Positions 1 to 14,303 are shown, counted from the first letter of the stretch. The stretch: DNA of 64,000 bases from Ceratotherium simum simum (GCF_000283155.1 NW_004454265.1:3807066-3871065), one strand, 5' to 3'. Notes: generated by a model from the sequence alone, not told the origin. A program made the numbers and translations.

Positions 1-540
1 AAAATATGAATAGGGAATCAAAAAATAAATTAAATTAGAAAACCAAGGCTACACTAAAGTAAAAACATAAATATGAGGGGAAAAGAAGGGACCAGCACAA
101 ATGTTGTAACTAAACTTTAAATTTAGTTCTGAGCTCCCCAGCCACCAAAGCAAAAAGGGATTCATGGCCGTTTATATAATTGCCGTGATGAAAAAGAAGA
201 AAGCTTTGACAAGTCCATAAGGAAAACAAGGCTTTTTTGGACTGAATCCTAAAAGAAATCATTCAAAAGCGAGAATTTCATAGGAGACCTAATGCCTCCA
301 ATCATTTTCCAAATGCAGTAACAAATTTACGTGGTTAAATCTTATAGCATTGCCAATGATAAAGCTCAGGCCAGATGTTCAATTCTACAAAGTTAATGGG
401 CTCCATTTGTCTTTGACTGCTTCAGGAAGACAAGTTACAAATCTAATAAAGCCATGATAACCCTGAAACAAATTAGCTTTGTGCTTCACCATTTTCAGAA
501 TGAAACTAACAGGCAAGAAAAAATAATGCACTCTTTTTGG
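1..540. other. Intergenic DNA, nothing identified
   Basis: AT-rich sequence without a repeat that I recognise and without a plausible exon. Confidence 0.5.
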
Positions 541-735
541 TTAAATAATAACAGCTAACACTTACATAAAGCTCACTATGTGCCAAGCAGTGTTCTAAGC
601 ACTTCACACATATTCATTCACGTGATCCACACGACAACTCATGAGGGTGGGATTATCATTCCCTTTATTTTACAGACGAGGAAACGCAGACCAGAGATTA
701 AGTGCCTGGGGTCACACAACAGTACTGACACTACT
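541..735 (-). repeat. MIR SINE
   Basis: The + strand reads the reverse of the MIR core and tail (TATGTGCCAAGCAGTGTTC, then TTTTACAGACGAGGAAAC and GTCACACAACAGT), so the element is on minus. It is diverged, as expected for this ancient family. Confidence 0.85.
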
Positions 736-839
736 GTCACCAGCGATTGAGGCCAACTTTTCCACACAGATGGATGAGAGAAATGGGACCAGTCTTAGGC
801 AACAGAGGAGGGACACTACTCCCTTCAAGTTATAAAATC

Positions 840-3045
840 AGAGGAATCATGTAATTTGTTATCTTTGCCCCCCCAGAGCTGGAGAAACTGGTCAAGATCC
901 ACCGGAAAAACAAACCATTCTGAGTATTTATTTAAAACAGAGAGAATTAAATACAAGAAATTGGTTACAGAGGGAGCACAAAGAAACCTCCAAGAGATGG
1001 TGAAGCAGCCAGAGGATTAGCAGCCATGGGGAGGAGACAGTTGTTTTATGGGAGCCTGCGGGCTGGGCTTTCCCAGAGCAGCCTTGTCCGTGGAGCCATG
1101 AAAGAGCTGCCAAACCCTCACCCTTCATCCCCCACCGATCTCCCACTGCCTAAACCCTGCCACAATCCCGGTAACAGGAAAACGCACCCTCTAGGGATCA
1201 GCCCTCCTGCAATACAGAGCAGAGCCTGTGATACAGAGCAGAGCTGAAAAGTTTGAGAAGTGGATCCAAAAGCAAAAACACCCAACACTGGCCCAGGTAC
1301 CAAGAGCATCTATATGAAAATTCTGTCTTGCCTCATGAATTTCCAATAGAGCACAGGCAGGCAAGGAGGAGTCGCATCCAAATAACGAAACAGTAATGGG
1401 TGAAGACATGACGTGAGGGCAAGGCATCCTTCAGGTGGGCTTCCCAAAGTAGTCCAAAGGGTGCCAGTACACAGAAAGATGGAAAACCACTGCTCTACAG
1501 AAGCACAGACACAAAGTCTAGCCTGAGCTGATGTCTAGAAACCCTAAGATTAAGATATAGACATAACCACCTGAAATATGAGGTAGAAAATGAGACTTGC
1601 CACAAATGGCACACAGTGTTAAGGAGACTCCGAGAAGAGAGAAAGAGATGACTTCTAGCTGCAGAAGGTGAATTTGGGGATGGGTAGTATAAGATTTTGG
1701 AGAGGAGGTGACATTGGTGCTGCATCTTACATGGTTTTGACCTACAGAGACAGGAAAAGAGAATACCTGGTAGAGGGCATAGCGAAGGGGAAGGGACCAC
1801 ATCTCTAAAGGAGGGGCTTGGCAGCTGCCTCAGGTGTTCCTTTATTGAAGCAAAGGCTGCAGGAAGGAAAGGAGTGGGAAATAAAGATGAAAAGGAAGAT
1901 GAGACTATACCCAAAAGGTCCGTTGAAAATTCATAGTTGGATAAACTTACAATGAAAATTGTTCAGGGAAATTTCAGACATTTGGGCCATATTCACAATC
2001 TTTCAGGCAGTTATTCCATGCCATTTAACGTTGGAAGCAGGATGCTGGGTAGACGGACCACAGCCCTGCCCAGGGACTAATGGCCAGCTCAGAGTCAGTG
2101 CCATAGTCCTGTCGCCCAGTAACTAGAAAGTCACCGGCAGGATGCTAAGCAAGATCAAGCACCTCACACTCCATTCCGGTTCACAGAGAACATTCGGAAG
2201 GAGGTATTAACAACCAATTGCTCCTTGTAATGAAAGGGAGGCAAGAGTATATACCAGTTTCAAGCTAACATAACAGAGTGCAAAAATGTTTCAAAATTCT
2301 TATTTTGTAAGATGAAATAATTTCATGGTGTATGATTTTTCTGCCAATGTGAGCCTTTGGCCTGTGCATCAGCCTACTGACAAATATATTCTAACTTCAA
2401 CAATCTGACCATTTAAAAAAGCATGAGTGAGAAAGAAATTCATTCAGCAGATATAATTGGAATTCTAATTTCAGATCTTCTAGGCCTCACTAAATATGTC
2501 TCATAATATTTATGGTGTGACTTTTATATCTCCAGCAATAAAGAGAAAATTTGTCACGAGAAATTAACTGATAAATTGTTATAAAGCAGAATTTAAATAT
2601 ACAAGGTTGTCATTGATAAATAATATTGTATATTCATTTTGTGTTTCAGAACCCAAGATACACTTATTTTCGCAAGCATATACCATTAGTGTATTGATGA
2701 GTATTAGATGGCTTAATTCATGTATAAAGAATGTAATGTAATGAAGGAAGGGAATTTATTTTTTGTTTGCAGAAATGCATACAAAAATAGCTGGTCTGTC
2801 ACATTATTACCTAAACCATTATTAATGGGTTACCAAAAGTGGCCCCAAAAGTGACAGAAATGAAAGCTTTATTTTCTCAGAAGAATCTTGTATTCGTGGT
2901 CTAGAATAGAGCCCAGCTCAGCTCTCAGCCTTTTCCTCACGGCTGGCCTCTTACTGCCTCTGCAGCTGCGGGAGGGAAGCGCAGGGCCTCCGCAAGCCTC
3001 CCTCTGACCGGCCTGGGAGCTGCCCGTCCGCGCTCTCCCCTAGGC
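840..3045. other. Intergenic DNA, nothing firmly identified
   Basis: Open frames here are short and have no recognisable family. I see no complete repeat. A segment near 1477-1500 resembles an inverted end of an old hAT-type transposon, but it is too short to call. Confidence 0.4.
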
Positions 3046-3049
3046 TTGG

Positions 3050-3255
3050 GTTCACCAGCCTTGGCTCCCAGTTTCAGCGCTGCCACTAATTTGCACTGTG
3101 ATTCAGGTGTTCTAACCTCTCTTACCTGGAAAAAAGGATAATAATAACTTCAGCCCGTCTCACAGGAACATGGCAAGGATAAAACAAAGCAATGTGTGTG
3201 GAAGTGCTTTGACAAGCTGGAAGCCCAGGCACAAATGCAGAGGTTATTATTTTCA
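3050..3255 (+). repeat. MIR SINE
   Basis: The order is AGCGCTGCCACTAATTTGC, then CTAACCTCTCTTACCTGG, GATAATAATAACTTCA and GGAAGTGCTTTGACAAG, which is the forward order of MIR segments. Confidence 0.75.
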
Positions 3256-6200
3256 TAAGGGCCTGAAAGTCCTCAACCTTTTGTTTCCAACTTCAAGCAT
3301 GGGAGAAAGATTCTATTTCCTTATGCGTCTAATTTGAACAAAACATACAAACCATTTCACTTTGACTTTTCTCCTACTTCAAGCATTTCTTGAAGACGCC
3401 TTTTGTCGGCAAGCTGCCAGCTCATAGAGTTGACAGGAAATCCGAACTCTACTCCAAGTCAGGGATGTGGAGGTGGACAGAACAGGAAACATTTCTGGAA
3501 CTTTCTGGTCTCCAAGGGGAAACCGAGCAGGCCTGCAGAGGTAACTGTCATCAAACAAGCTGTTACAGACCCCGACAGAGAACCAGGTTTGGTTTAAAAC
3601 TGAACAAAGGTGGAGTGGCTTCACTCGACGTAGCTAAACTAATCTAGGAGAGAGTCTCAACTGCTGAGGCAGAAATTTACCGGTTTTGCCCCAAGCATGA
3701 GAAATGACCTGTGAAGGGTCTTCCCGCCCTAGGAACTTTGTCCCCATGAAGCTTCGTCTGCTGGGAACACACCCTTCCTCTTCACCTTGTCCTTTCTTAA
3801 GGAATTCTTTCTTAGGGAGGTCTTTCCAGCTGACCCCCCCATGCCACCCCCCAGATCATGTCCACTGTAAAAACTCAGAGCACCCTGTACTTCTCCTTCA
3901 TAATCGCTGATCATTGTTTGGATTAGTGATTTATTAATCTGACTGATTAGTGTCTGTTCTCTCTCCTCTCCTCCAATAAGCTCCTTGAGTACAGGGAATG
4001 ATTTAATTTCATAGTATCCCCACAACAGAGCAGAACGCCTAGCTCAGAGTGGGCCCTTGTTAAATATTTATTAAATGAGTGATGAAAGAAATATGATCTG
4101 AAAACAACTTCAAAGCAGATTATTTCAGATCACAAATTCTTTCTAGGTAGGCACATTTATGCAAATATATGCTATTTACAATAAAATTCTTAATTTACTA
4201 ACGCTCAGGGAGGACATATTGCAAATGAAGGGAAATCAAAAAATGAGGATGTTAAAAAATCAATTTTAATAGCAAGTTAGTAGTTAGGAAATATGCTGCA
4301 CCCCCGAATGAGGGGTTTTATGGACTGGATGGTTTACAAGGTCCCAGCTGCCTATATTTAGACATTTTGAAGAAGGGACGTGCAAAGGGCTGCGCTATTT
4401 CTTCCCAGACTTGAAGGCACCAGCTCACAGTGGGCAGACATCAGGGGGAAGGTCCCTCTGGACCAGGTGACACGTGATAGAACAGAAAGCTGCATGATGG
4501 GCCCACCCAGTGCTTCTCAAGCCATCAGGACACTCGCAGAGCACAGGTAACACAGCAGCCCGTGGGGTTGCATTCGGTTTACTTCCTTCTGTTCTGAAAG
4601 TTAAAAGTGTGGCTAATTTGGCATTCAGTCATATATGTGTAAATAAATGAGGAAGACAAATTTTCAGAAAATATTATCCTAGCACTACAGCAAGATAAAA
4701 CAGTTAATGTTCTTAATTTTTATCAAGCTATACTCCAAGAGACCATGCCTTTTGGATACAAGTTGGTCCCCATCCCCCTTCATCGGTTTTTTTTTCTCTT
4801 GCACACACTTATTTACACACAATTTGGTGACAATTTTCAACAAAATAAGGTTTCTTTTTAATTTTTATATTGTCATCTTCCTTTATCTTTCAATTATTCT
4901 ATGGAACATATAATTAAATTCCATCTTCCTAAGTGTCTTGAATTTATGACTTTCTGGGAGCTAAGTCTGCCCCATTCATTTGTGTGTTAAACATAAAGAA
5001 TAAAGATGCTGCGTAATGAAGATCATGTCTTTTCTTGGGCTTTTAAAGCTATAGGGTTTCTTTTCTTTCCTTCAAAAGGTCGTACACAATAAATTACACT
5101 GCAAATACAAATGAATTAAGTGAGACTGAGAGATCAGAGAAGAAACTAAGAAGAGCCAGTTTCTGGAGAGGGTCTTTAACGGATGATGCTTTGGGGCTAT
5201 CAATTTGGAAAGAAAAAAATCAAATAAAAATCCATTCCATACTTATTTTGCAGACCTCATCCTTTTCTTTGTTTTCATATAAGTAACTCTGCCAATGTTT
5301 TATTTTATGTAAGACCTATGTTGTTCTTCTACTGTGTCCTAATATCCTGCATTCTTCTACTGTGTCCTAATATCCTGCAAATACATTCTCACTCCTTAAA
5401 GGCAGAGGAAAATTACACAATTTAAATGCTGTTTGTTTAGTAATTTCAAAATACCAGTCAGCAGGGCACTCTCACCTGCAGATCATTACCAGCACAGCTC
5501 CCCTTTACCTTTGCCACCGCTCCCACTACCGCTGGCAGCAATCCTAAAAGATCAGATAATAAAAACCCAAAGAGGCTTTTTTTCCAACCTCATACTCAAA
5601 GCCCATCTCAAGCTGTGAACTGCCTTCATCCTTGAGATTGTTTGAAACTCATTAATTTTATCTTTCCTTTGGGAAAGTAGGAACAAGTCCTGATCAGAGA
5701 GGAGGCTGCCGCCTTTCCCTCTGTGGAATCTCTCCTCCCCTCCATTCAGTGGCAGCTGCAGGCACACCTGGGCTTACTCCATGGTGGGAGGAGTCATCTT
5801 TTTCTCACTAATGGTGAGCATCTAGCAGAGTTCTTTGAATATAGAAAATGTTCAATGTAAATCTGGCAAAAGAATGGGTGAATAAAAGAATAATACAATT
5901 TTCATTGTTTTAAAATGAATCATTTCCATCCCATTATCTTACCACAGTTTGAAACCCTTTGTTAAATAGGCTTCACACACAAGGTTTAAGGCCTCCCCAC
6001 AGAGAAATAGGCCATGACACAGGGAAATGTTGTGGCTTGAGGGGAACTCAGAAAGAAGGACTTGTACTCAACCAAGTTTCACATGAACTATCCTGTCCTG
6101 ACACTTAGGAGCTTCTCCATGAGGAGAAGGGATTGTTTTGGAATGTGAGGCAAAGTAAGATGTTCCCAACAGCAGAAATATTTAAAAGTGTTTTCACTTA

Positions 6201-6899
6201 GGCAGAGCAATGTCCTGTCTAAATAAAGCCACCACCCTAACCTCGGTCCATCCGGCTATTAGGGAGATATTGTGTGACTCACTCTTTGCTTTTCTCTGAC
6301 CCAGAGTTGAATCTTGGTTGTCTGTTTTTAATTTTGCTTTTACTTTTTCTCTCAATAACTATGGGATGTCCCGTTGGGTTTCTCTACAGGGACCCTAGTG
6401 TTTAAGGGGTGAAGGATGAATGAATCCTAATCCTAAAAAGACGATTGTCTGTTTCAGTCTGCCTTAACAAAAGCGCAGGCTCCTGGCTTCTCCGAGGTGC
6501 TGCTCTAAGGGGCTGCTTAAGGCTACCACCCAGCTACTGTGCCTGCGGTCGGGGGCCACGGTACCTGCCACCCCTCCCCTGTGCGCTGAGGGGCTCCCCC
6601 AGGAAGTGGTGACTTCGAGGAAACGACTCTGCCCCGTGTGCTAAGTGGGAGCACAGACTCCTTTTAAAGGCAAACTTTGCAAACAAGAATGACCTTGAAA
6701 AAGACCCTTTAGTTGCAGATCAATGCTCAAGAACGACTCCCCTTTGACATTTCACAGATGTGTTATTTACGCTGGAGGAGAGACCTTCTACCCCGAAAGC
6801 CAAATCCCTGCTCTGTGCCTTGAATGCAGTGGGGGCTTGTCAGATGAGCTGTTGGGGAAACACGCGCCCCCTCTCCTCTTTGTCCAATTCGAGTCACTT
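3256..6899. other. Intergenic DNA with an L2 3' end
   Basis: The stretch at about 3965-4085 (CTCCTTGAGTACAGGGAATG ... GGCCCTTGTTAAATATTTATT) is the 3' end of an L2 LINE on +. A perfect tandem duplication lies at 5324-5379 (separate entry). An imperfectly spaced 10-bp inverted repeat occurs at 4094-4103 and 4123-4132. I see nothing else that I can name; no exon is supported. Confidence 0.45.
5324..5379. repeat. Perfect 28-bp tandem duplication
   Basis: Units at 5324-5351 and 5352-5379 are identical base for base and abut directly. Each begins TTCTTCTACTGTG and ends ATATCCTGCA. Confidence 0.97.
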
Positions 6900-7670
6900 T
6901 GGCAGAGGGCTCCCCTGCCCCTCTGCGGATACTTCCGTGGTGCCGTGACCTCAGCCCCTCCGGGGAATTCTCTGCGTGTTCTGGAGGTCTCCTGGGGGTG
7001 CCGGCTTCACACGCCCCTGCGTCTGCCTGAAAGCACAACCATCTGGCGGTCCCCACAAGCCAAGCTTTGGGGCGGCTACGGGGCTGCGCTAGCCATTAAT
7101 GGCCATCATCCATCTTTGATCAGAAAGATCGCAGGAAGGAGGGTAAGCGAATCCCATCGCAAGACAATTTCAACAACATTTCTGGGGAAATCCAATCACT
7201 TAAGACGGAGACACCTAGGCTAGCAAGAGCCCCTGCCTGTGTGTGTGGGGGGGGAGAGTGCGACGGCTGAATTAATCAAGATCGGGGGGCTCCCGGGTTG
7301 GCGCGCAGCGTTAACCCTTCCAAGCCCGAGAGGTAACAGGGCCGATGGAACGGCGCGGCCGGCCGAGGCCAAAATGCCCACGGCAGCCCCGCGCAGGCTG
7401 CCTCCGCCCTCTCGGGCGGCTCTGGACGCCCTGCGCCTGACCCGGCGGCTGGGCGCGCGGGGTTAAGGTCAGAGGCTCGGGGAGCTGCTCGGGCTGCGAG
7501 GAGCGGCCGCCTCCCGCAGCCTCGGCGCGCCTCGGGCTCCTCCTTCCGCCCGAGCGTGGCCGAGTGAGGACTGCTCCGGCCGCAGGCAGACGAGGCGCGG
7601 GAGGCGGCGCGCGGGACCCGAGCGGGGCGCGCGGACAGACGGATCCCCAAGCCCCCGCCTCGGCCATTAG

Positions 7671-8402
<732 letters not shown>

Positions 8403-10040
8403 GCGCCCGGGGACCCTCGAGGACACGCCGACAGAACGGGCTGGGGCTGCGGGGGGACGCAGCGGCCGGGGTGGCCGCGGCCGCTACCAACTGCCTCGGA
8501 CCCCGCCTGACACCCCGGCCTAATCGCCGGGCGACCGGCTTGGGGTCATCGCCACCCTGCTCTCCCCCTGGATCTTAAGTTTCCCTGCGTGTCGTTCGGT
8601 TCAAGGAGACGTTAGTCGCGCGGCGGGGGCGACAGCTGCGGATGCGCCCGGAGCCCAGTTCGAAGGCCGTCCGGCCGTCCGCGTCGCCTCAGATTCTGTT
8701 CACCCGTAAGTGCCTGCTTCCCGAATCAGAGCACACGTGAGCCCCTCAGTGCGTCAGGAGAAGGGCAGCATCCTTTAGGGATGAGGGGAAAGGGACGCAG
8801 TTCCTCTCCTTTCCCTCTCGCCTGGACTGGTCGCGGTCTCCCAGGACGCGCGCAGGGCGAGGAGCCGGAGGCGGCGTGCTGCGAGGAGCCTGCGCGCGGT
8901 CTGGGAGAGCAGCGCCTGGGCATGGTCGAAGCCCTCCCTAGCGGAGACCCCAGAACACCCTCCGTGTCTTCCTGGCCAGGCGTAGTCACAGCTAACGGCG
9001 CACAGGATGGTGAGGATGCCCCTGATACCGCTTAGTTGCTGTACCTGTTCAAGATACAGCAATTACGGATATCCAGGACCGTATTCGTAGTAAGGTACAG
9101 TTGGACTTTTGATTTTTCAACAACTGAGAAGATATTTATATTTATTTGTATTTTATTTTTATATTTTTACGATGTATTGCACGCATCAGAAGTGCATTTC
9201 TGCAATTAATGACAAGATGATCGTCTTACCACCTTTTTTGGGCCTTAATCAGGAAATTGCCCACACTCTGTCATTATTGTTTAATAAATTGTTGGAGATT
9301 ATTTCATTTACAATGGAAAAAAATAGGCATGGTCAAACAGGTAAACGTGAGAGAAAAAACATGAAGGATACCTTATTTTCACTATTTGAGAAGAATATAT
9401 TTTATTTTTAGTACTGTCGCATAATACATAACTTTTTATAATAACTGTACATTATGTAGTCTAGGTCTTAACCGTATCATTCCCCACATAGTTACTGTAA
9501 ACATGATTGATACGTGTATGCCATCCCTTGAAGTCTAACGTTGCGCACTTCCCCTCCATGTTTCATTTGGAATACGTCCACATGATACAGAACATAAGAA
9601 CCTGTGACTTGTAACTTTTGTTTAAGCCATACTTGTGCAGTAACGTACTACAGAAGAATTCAGTCAACCTATCTTAAGAAAAAAATGTCATTGTATCAGT
9701 TCCAATATTCTATGAAATGTTCTTTAAGCAAATGGTAATATAAAATAATATATTAAAATGCATTAGGTATAACATACATGTGCATATTGTCTATGTACAA
9801 TATACACATTGTATACCATATAATTATTACAGTTTATGATTATCATCAAAGGAAAAGAAGGAAAACAAAAACGGTTTTTCTGCTTGGGGAAGGATGACTG
9901 TTGTGTTAAGAAAGATTACGCACATGGACCTCACACATGTCTCTAGAAACATCGTTCTTGTGATTGAAAAAGTCTGACAATCCTGAGAAATTTTAAAATG
10001 TCTGAATTGTAATAAAGAGAATGGTTTACTCTAAACTTCT
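8403..10040 (+). other. C3orf80: Inferred 3' UTR of C3orf80
   Basis: After the TGA at 8400-8402 the sequence is GC-rich to about 8730 and then AT-rich, with no repeat that I recognise to about 10440. AATAAA occurs at 9283-9288 and 10011-10016. A transcript ending near 10030 would be about 2.5 kb, similar to the size I recall for the human single-exon gene. Which signal is used is not visible from the sequence. Confidence 0.5.
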
Positions 10041-10443
10041 AAAAGCTAATGACCCTGTCATTAAAGAAAAATCATTTGAAGTATTAAAACATAGAAAAAC
10101 ATTAAATCTTTGTGCAAATTCTATCAGACATGTGACTATATGTTAGTGTATTAAAATATGAAATGTGTATCTTTGTCATTTAAAAGCAATTTTAAGCTGT
10201 GAATTGGCAAAAGCATCAAGAGTTGAGACATCATTTGAGAATGGTACAAGATTTAATGAAATCACATTATATTGAATAATCACATATATTAATGTTACTC
10301 AAACACTGTAAATTTTTGTTTCATGTGGCTATCTATACCACCCACCATTGAAACAAACTGGAAAGTTGCCATATTCTTTTAAATGATTTATCCTTTGACA
10401 ATACACTGTTGTAGACACTTCTTAAAATTCACTCATAGATGGG

Positions 10444-10689
10444 GGCCGGGCCTGTGGGGTAGTGGTTAAGTTTGCGCATCCCGCTTTGGCAGCCCGAGGT
10501 TCCCAGGTTCGGATCCCAGACGCAGAACTACCCCACTCATCAAGCCACGCTGTGGCAGCATCCCACATATGAAATAGAGGAAGATGGGCACAGATGTTAG
10601 CCCAGGGCTAATCTTCCTCAGCAAAAAAAGAGGAGGATTGGCTCTGAGGATTAGCTCAGAGCCAGTCTTCCTCACAAAAAAAATAAAAT
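10444..10689 (+). repeat. ERE-type tRNA-derived SINE
   Basis: The head GGGCCGGGCCTGTGG, GTAGTGGTTAAGT and an internal pol III B-box-like GGTTCGGATCC are followed by CACATATGAAATAGAGGAAG, two GAGGATTGG/AGCTCAG modules and an A-rich tail. Confidence 0.92.
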
Positions 10690-12511
10690 ATATTAACTCA
10701 TTGCTGAAACATCAACATAAATATCCAAATGCCAGTATATGAAGTATATCCTATATTTTGTTACTACCAACGATTTTAACTTTACAACCAAATGTTTTAA
10801 AAATACATTTATGGATCAAATATGTATCTCTTGTATCAACTATGGAATGTTTCCCATATTATAAATATGACACCAATTGTGCAATAAGGTTCTACTGAAT
10901 TTTAAAATTACAAGTTTCCCACTTGTTTTTTCCCTACACATAACACAAGCTTTTATTCAATCCCCCAGTTCAATAAAAATGAATTTGACTCTACTTTGAT
11001 TTTTTTTTTTTTGCAGTTCATTGATTTACCAAGCACAATTTTGTTCAGGCATAATTTTGTGGGAAAAAATTCTTAAAAACTATTTTTATTAATGATAAAG
11101 GAACATGTCTCATAGTAATACATGTATAACAAACGTACCATGTTAATGCACAGAGAACCTATGTGTTTCATAATGCTAGAATACCTGGATAGAAACATGT
11201 TTAAAACACTAAGAGCGGTATCTGGTGTTTAGTTTTACAGATTTCACCTGGAGGTTATTATTATGTAGATAGAACTAGTAGAAAATAGAAATGTAGAAAA
11301 TAGTTTTTAATATAGAAAAACAGTTATTCTCTCACTTGAAAATAATTCATGATGAGATACCGATTTTGCTTTTTTTTAATATTTTTCTATATATAGTTGT
11401 AGGACACAGATTTATGTGTGTGTGTATATATGTGTGTGTGTACATATATATATATATTCATATTCTCTGACTGATACTTTTTGCAAGGTTGTTAAATACA
11501 GGCATGTCTTAACCAAACCTACCTAGGACTACCAGGCTCTCTAGTACTAAGTTTTAGCTCCTGGTTTTCAGTTATCAAAGTAATTCACATACTAAAACAT
11601 TTCAAACATATTTTATTTTCACTGACCTCTCATGAGTAGGGAAATAATGGTCCTGGATATGGTAAGATGGTAAGAATCCATCTGGAATGTGAGAAAACAT
11701 GACTGATTTTCTAAATCACTAATTTATGGAATCACCAGTTGCTTAAAAGCAATTTGTTATTGGTGTTCAATATCATAACCAAGGGGCAAATGTCTTCTTG
11801 AGATAGAATGATAGTTTTAAGAAGCCACATTCTGCAAATGTGAATGTGCTTCAGCCATGGACAATGGCATGGGCAATTATGCCAAAGGGCATGAGGTGTA
11901 CTATATAAGGAAAAAAGGCCGAAGGGAATAGTAAGGAAATGGCTTCAACAGTTTAAAAGGCAATATGCTAAGTACCTTAATGTTGTACTTTATGTATACT
12001 AATGTACTATGTGTACTTGTTTCTCTCAAGCGAAATTAGTAAAGGAAACAATTCAGAGCTGAAATTGGTATGTTATAAACATGAATATGGTGTTCAGATT
12101 TATACAATATTCTGCATTGACTTCTGTAAAAATTTCATGAATCATAATAAATTTGGATTTCCAGATTGAGAGGAACAATGAGTTCTTTTACTTTTAGCAG
12201 CCTAGCATTAGCCATTTCTGCAAAAGTGTAAGTTGCAGACAACTGATCAGTAATAGAGTACTTGGCGAGTTTGTGTCTGACCTCACTAGTTTACAATTCA
12301 CTTTTTCATTCTCCTTTCATCCATTGGTGAAAAGGCAAATAACTGATAGGCTAACAGAAGATATTTTATCAACCAAAGAATGAATCAGCAACCAGCTAAT
12401 TGCAAGAAATTAGGACTTCCTTTCTTCCATAGGGATGGAAAGGATGTCTTAATTCTTTTATTTTGCCTATAAAATAATCAAATGTCAAATAAAGCCACTT
12501 TGATTATATTT
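10690..12511. other. AT-rich intergenic DNA with TG/TA microsatellite
   Basis: A mixed (TG)n/(TA)n tract lies at about 11416-11458. The rest is AT-rich with no repeat or exon that I can name. Confidence 0.5.
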
Positions 12512-12524
12512 AAATACAGATAGA

Positions 12525-12808
12525 GGGGCTGGCCCGGTGGCGTAGTGGTTAAGTTTGCACATTCCACTTCTGCAGCCCGGGTTCGCTGGTTCGGATCCTG
12601 GGGCACAGACCTACTCACTGCTCATCAAGCCATGCTGAGGCACCGTCCCCCATAGAAGAGCTACAACTCCACATCTGTGATACACAACTATGTACCGGGG
12701 CTTTCGGGAGAAAAAACGGGAAGATGGGTAACAGATGTTAGCCTTGGGCCAATCTTCCTAAAAAAAAAAAAAAAATTGCTTAATTAAAAACAGAGATTTC
12801 CATTAAAA
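12525..12808 (+). repeat. ERE-type SINE with 13-bp target duplication
   Basis: The head GGGGCTGGCCCGGTGGCGTA and B box GGTTCGGATCC are followed by the ACTATGTACCGGGGCTTTC tail and an A run. The flanking direct repeat AAATACAGATAGA is at 12512-12524 and 12809-12821. Confidence 0.93.
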
Positions 12809-12909
12809 AAATACAGATAGAACCTAATTTTATTTATTTATTTCCTTTTACATACAGAATTCATTTTAATTTTATGGCAAAAATTATACTACGGAGAATA
12901 TTTATGCTT

Positions 12910-13580
12910 ATGTTCTTATCCTCTGCCCATTTTTGGATCAGGTTGTTTGTCTGCCTTTTCCTTAGGCATCGTAAACTATCTCTTGATACCTGTGAGGTTT
13001 TTACCTTTTCCATGTTTCCACTTGGGAGATATGGAGTTCTTGTTGCCTTTGCTCTCTGGTTGTATTGCTTGCTTTGGTGTTTTCATAAGCTCTTTGAGGC
13101 CTGTCAGATCTTTTTCCACGGAGTCTGCATTTTCCTCAGGTGTCCCCAGCAGTCTCTTGAGTATTCTTAGACTTTTCTACTGGTTCTGCTTTGTGCTTTG
13201 GAGTGGTCCTAAGCTTTTTGTGGACATTATCCTCATTTTTCTGTTCCTCTGGTTCTTTTGGTGTTTACAGGAGCTCTCTGATAGCCGCCAGGTCTTCCAC
13301 GGGTCCTGGTTTTATTTTCAGTGTCTGCAGCATCCCTGTGAGGATTCTCAGCACTTTTGCTGAGTCTGGTTTGGCACAGTGCTAAGCTTTATGTGGATAT
13401 TATCCCCATGTATTTGTTCCTGGTTCTTTCGGTGTCTGTGGGAGCTCTCTGACACTCGCTGCGTCCTCCACAGGCTCTGCCTTTTCCGCAGGTGTTTGCA
13501 GCGGCCTCCTGAGGAGCCTTAGAGCCTCCGCAGCTTCCAGATTCTGCTTGGAGTGCTCCCAAGCTTTTTGTGGACATCTG
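12910..13580. repeat. Diverged tandem repeat, about 175-bp unit, three copies
   Basis: A short stretch like antisense L1 ORF2 (TCCTCTGCCCATTTTTGGAT, about 12918-12955) leads into three diverged units between about 13065 and 13580. The landmark AAGCTTT(T/A)TGTGGA occurs at 13211, 13384 and 13561 (spacings 173 and 177). The landmark GGTGTYT..GGAGCTCTCTGA also recurs. I do not recognise the family. Open frames through it look fortuitous. Confidence 0.8.
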
Positions 13581-13864
13581 CTTTTATTGTAATAAACATC
13601 TGTAATATGTTTACAGTTAACAATTTCATCAGTTAATTCCTGAGATTTGTAGGACTGTGTTTGAGTTCTGGCAATTCACTTTGATAAGTTAAATAGCATA
13701 ATGCTATTCTAGCATACGCTGATTTATAATTTGGTAGCAATTTATATTTTAGCCTTTCTTCCAAAGAATAAAATATAAACATGTGCACAACTTTAGATAT
13801 AAACCTGGCAGTTGCTGTGGGGGTGACACTTTTCATTTGCTATCACTATTAATAATAAGTATAA

Positions 13865-14100
13865 CTCATTGAATGCTCACATACGCCAGGCACTGTGCTG
13901 GGCATTGTACATATATTATCTCGTTTAAAATTCACAATAGGATCAGCTATGGATTATTAATCCCATTTTACAGATGAGAAAAGTGCAGCCCAGAGAGGTT
14001 GAGTATGTGCCCCGAGTGGCATGGCTGACAAGTAGAAGATGCAGGAGAAAGATCCAGCCTGTCTGACTCCAGAACTGGTACTCTTAACCACTCACCTTCT
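13865..14100 (-). repeat. MIR SINE
   Basis: Reverse MIR order on +: GCCAGGCACTGTGCTGGGC, then TCCCATTTTACAGATGAG, CCCAGAGAGGTTGAGTA and CTCTTAACCACTCACC. It is nearly full length. Confidence 0.92.
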
Positions 14101-14303
14101 CAATGTGCAATTAATCTCACCTCACAGAACAGCTTATCATTCCAGCTGTGGCTGTAGCTGCAGAGCATCACATTAGCATTGCTTTTATTTTTTCACAAGC
14201 AAAATAAGGTAGCTATTATTTGTTATTTGCTGTTTAAAGGAAACATTATTTAAAATACAGTAGAATCTGGGCCAGGAATCTTTAATGATTCAAAAATTAC
14301 TTG

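Noticed and set aside
1026..1914. Overlapping small open frames on both strands
   Set aside because: No family similarity, no splice context and no conserved motif; likely chance.
4094..4132. 10-bp inverted repeat TGATCTGAAA/TTTCAGATCA
   Set aside because: Short stem with a 19-base loop; repeats of this size are expected several times by chance in a window of this length.
10480..10530. tRNA gene suggested by GGTTCGGATCC and related boxes at many sites
   Set aside because: These are pol III promoter remnants in ERE SINEs; no cloverleaf with intact acceptor stem is present.
12874..13385. Open frames of 64-138 codons with hydrophobic, Cys/Phe-rich sequence
   Set aside because: They run across a C/T-rich tandem repeat, which explains the open frame and the composition.
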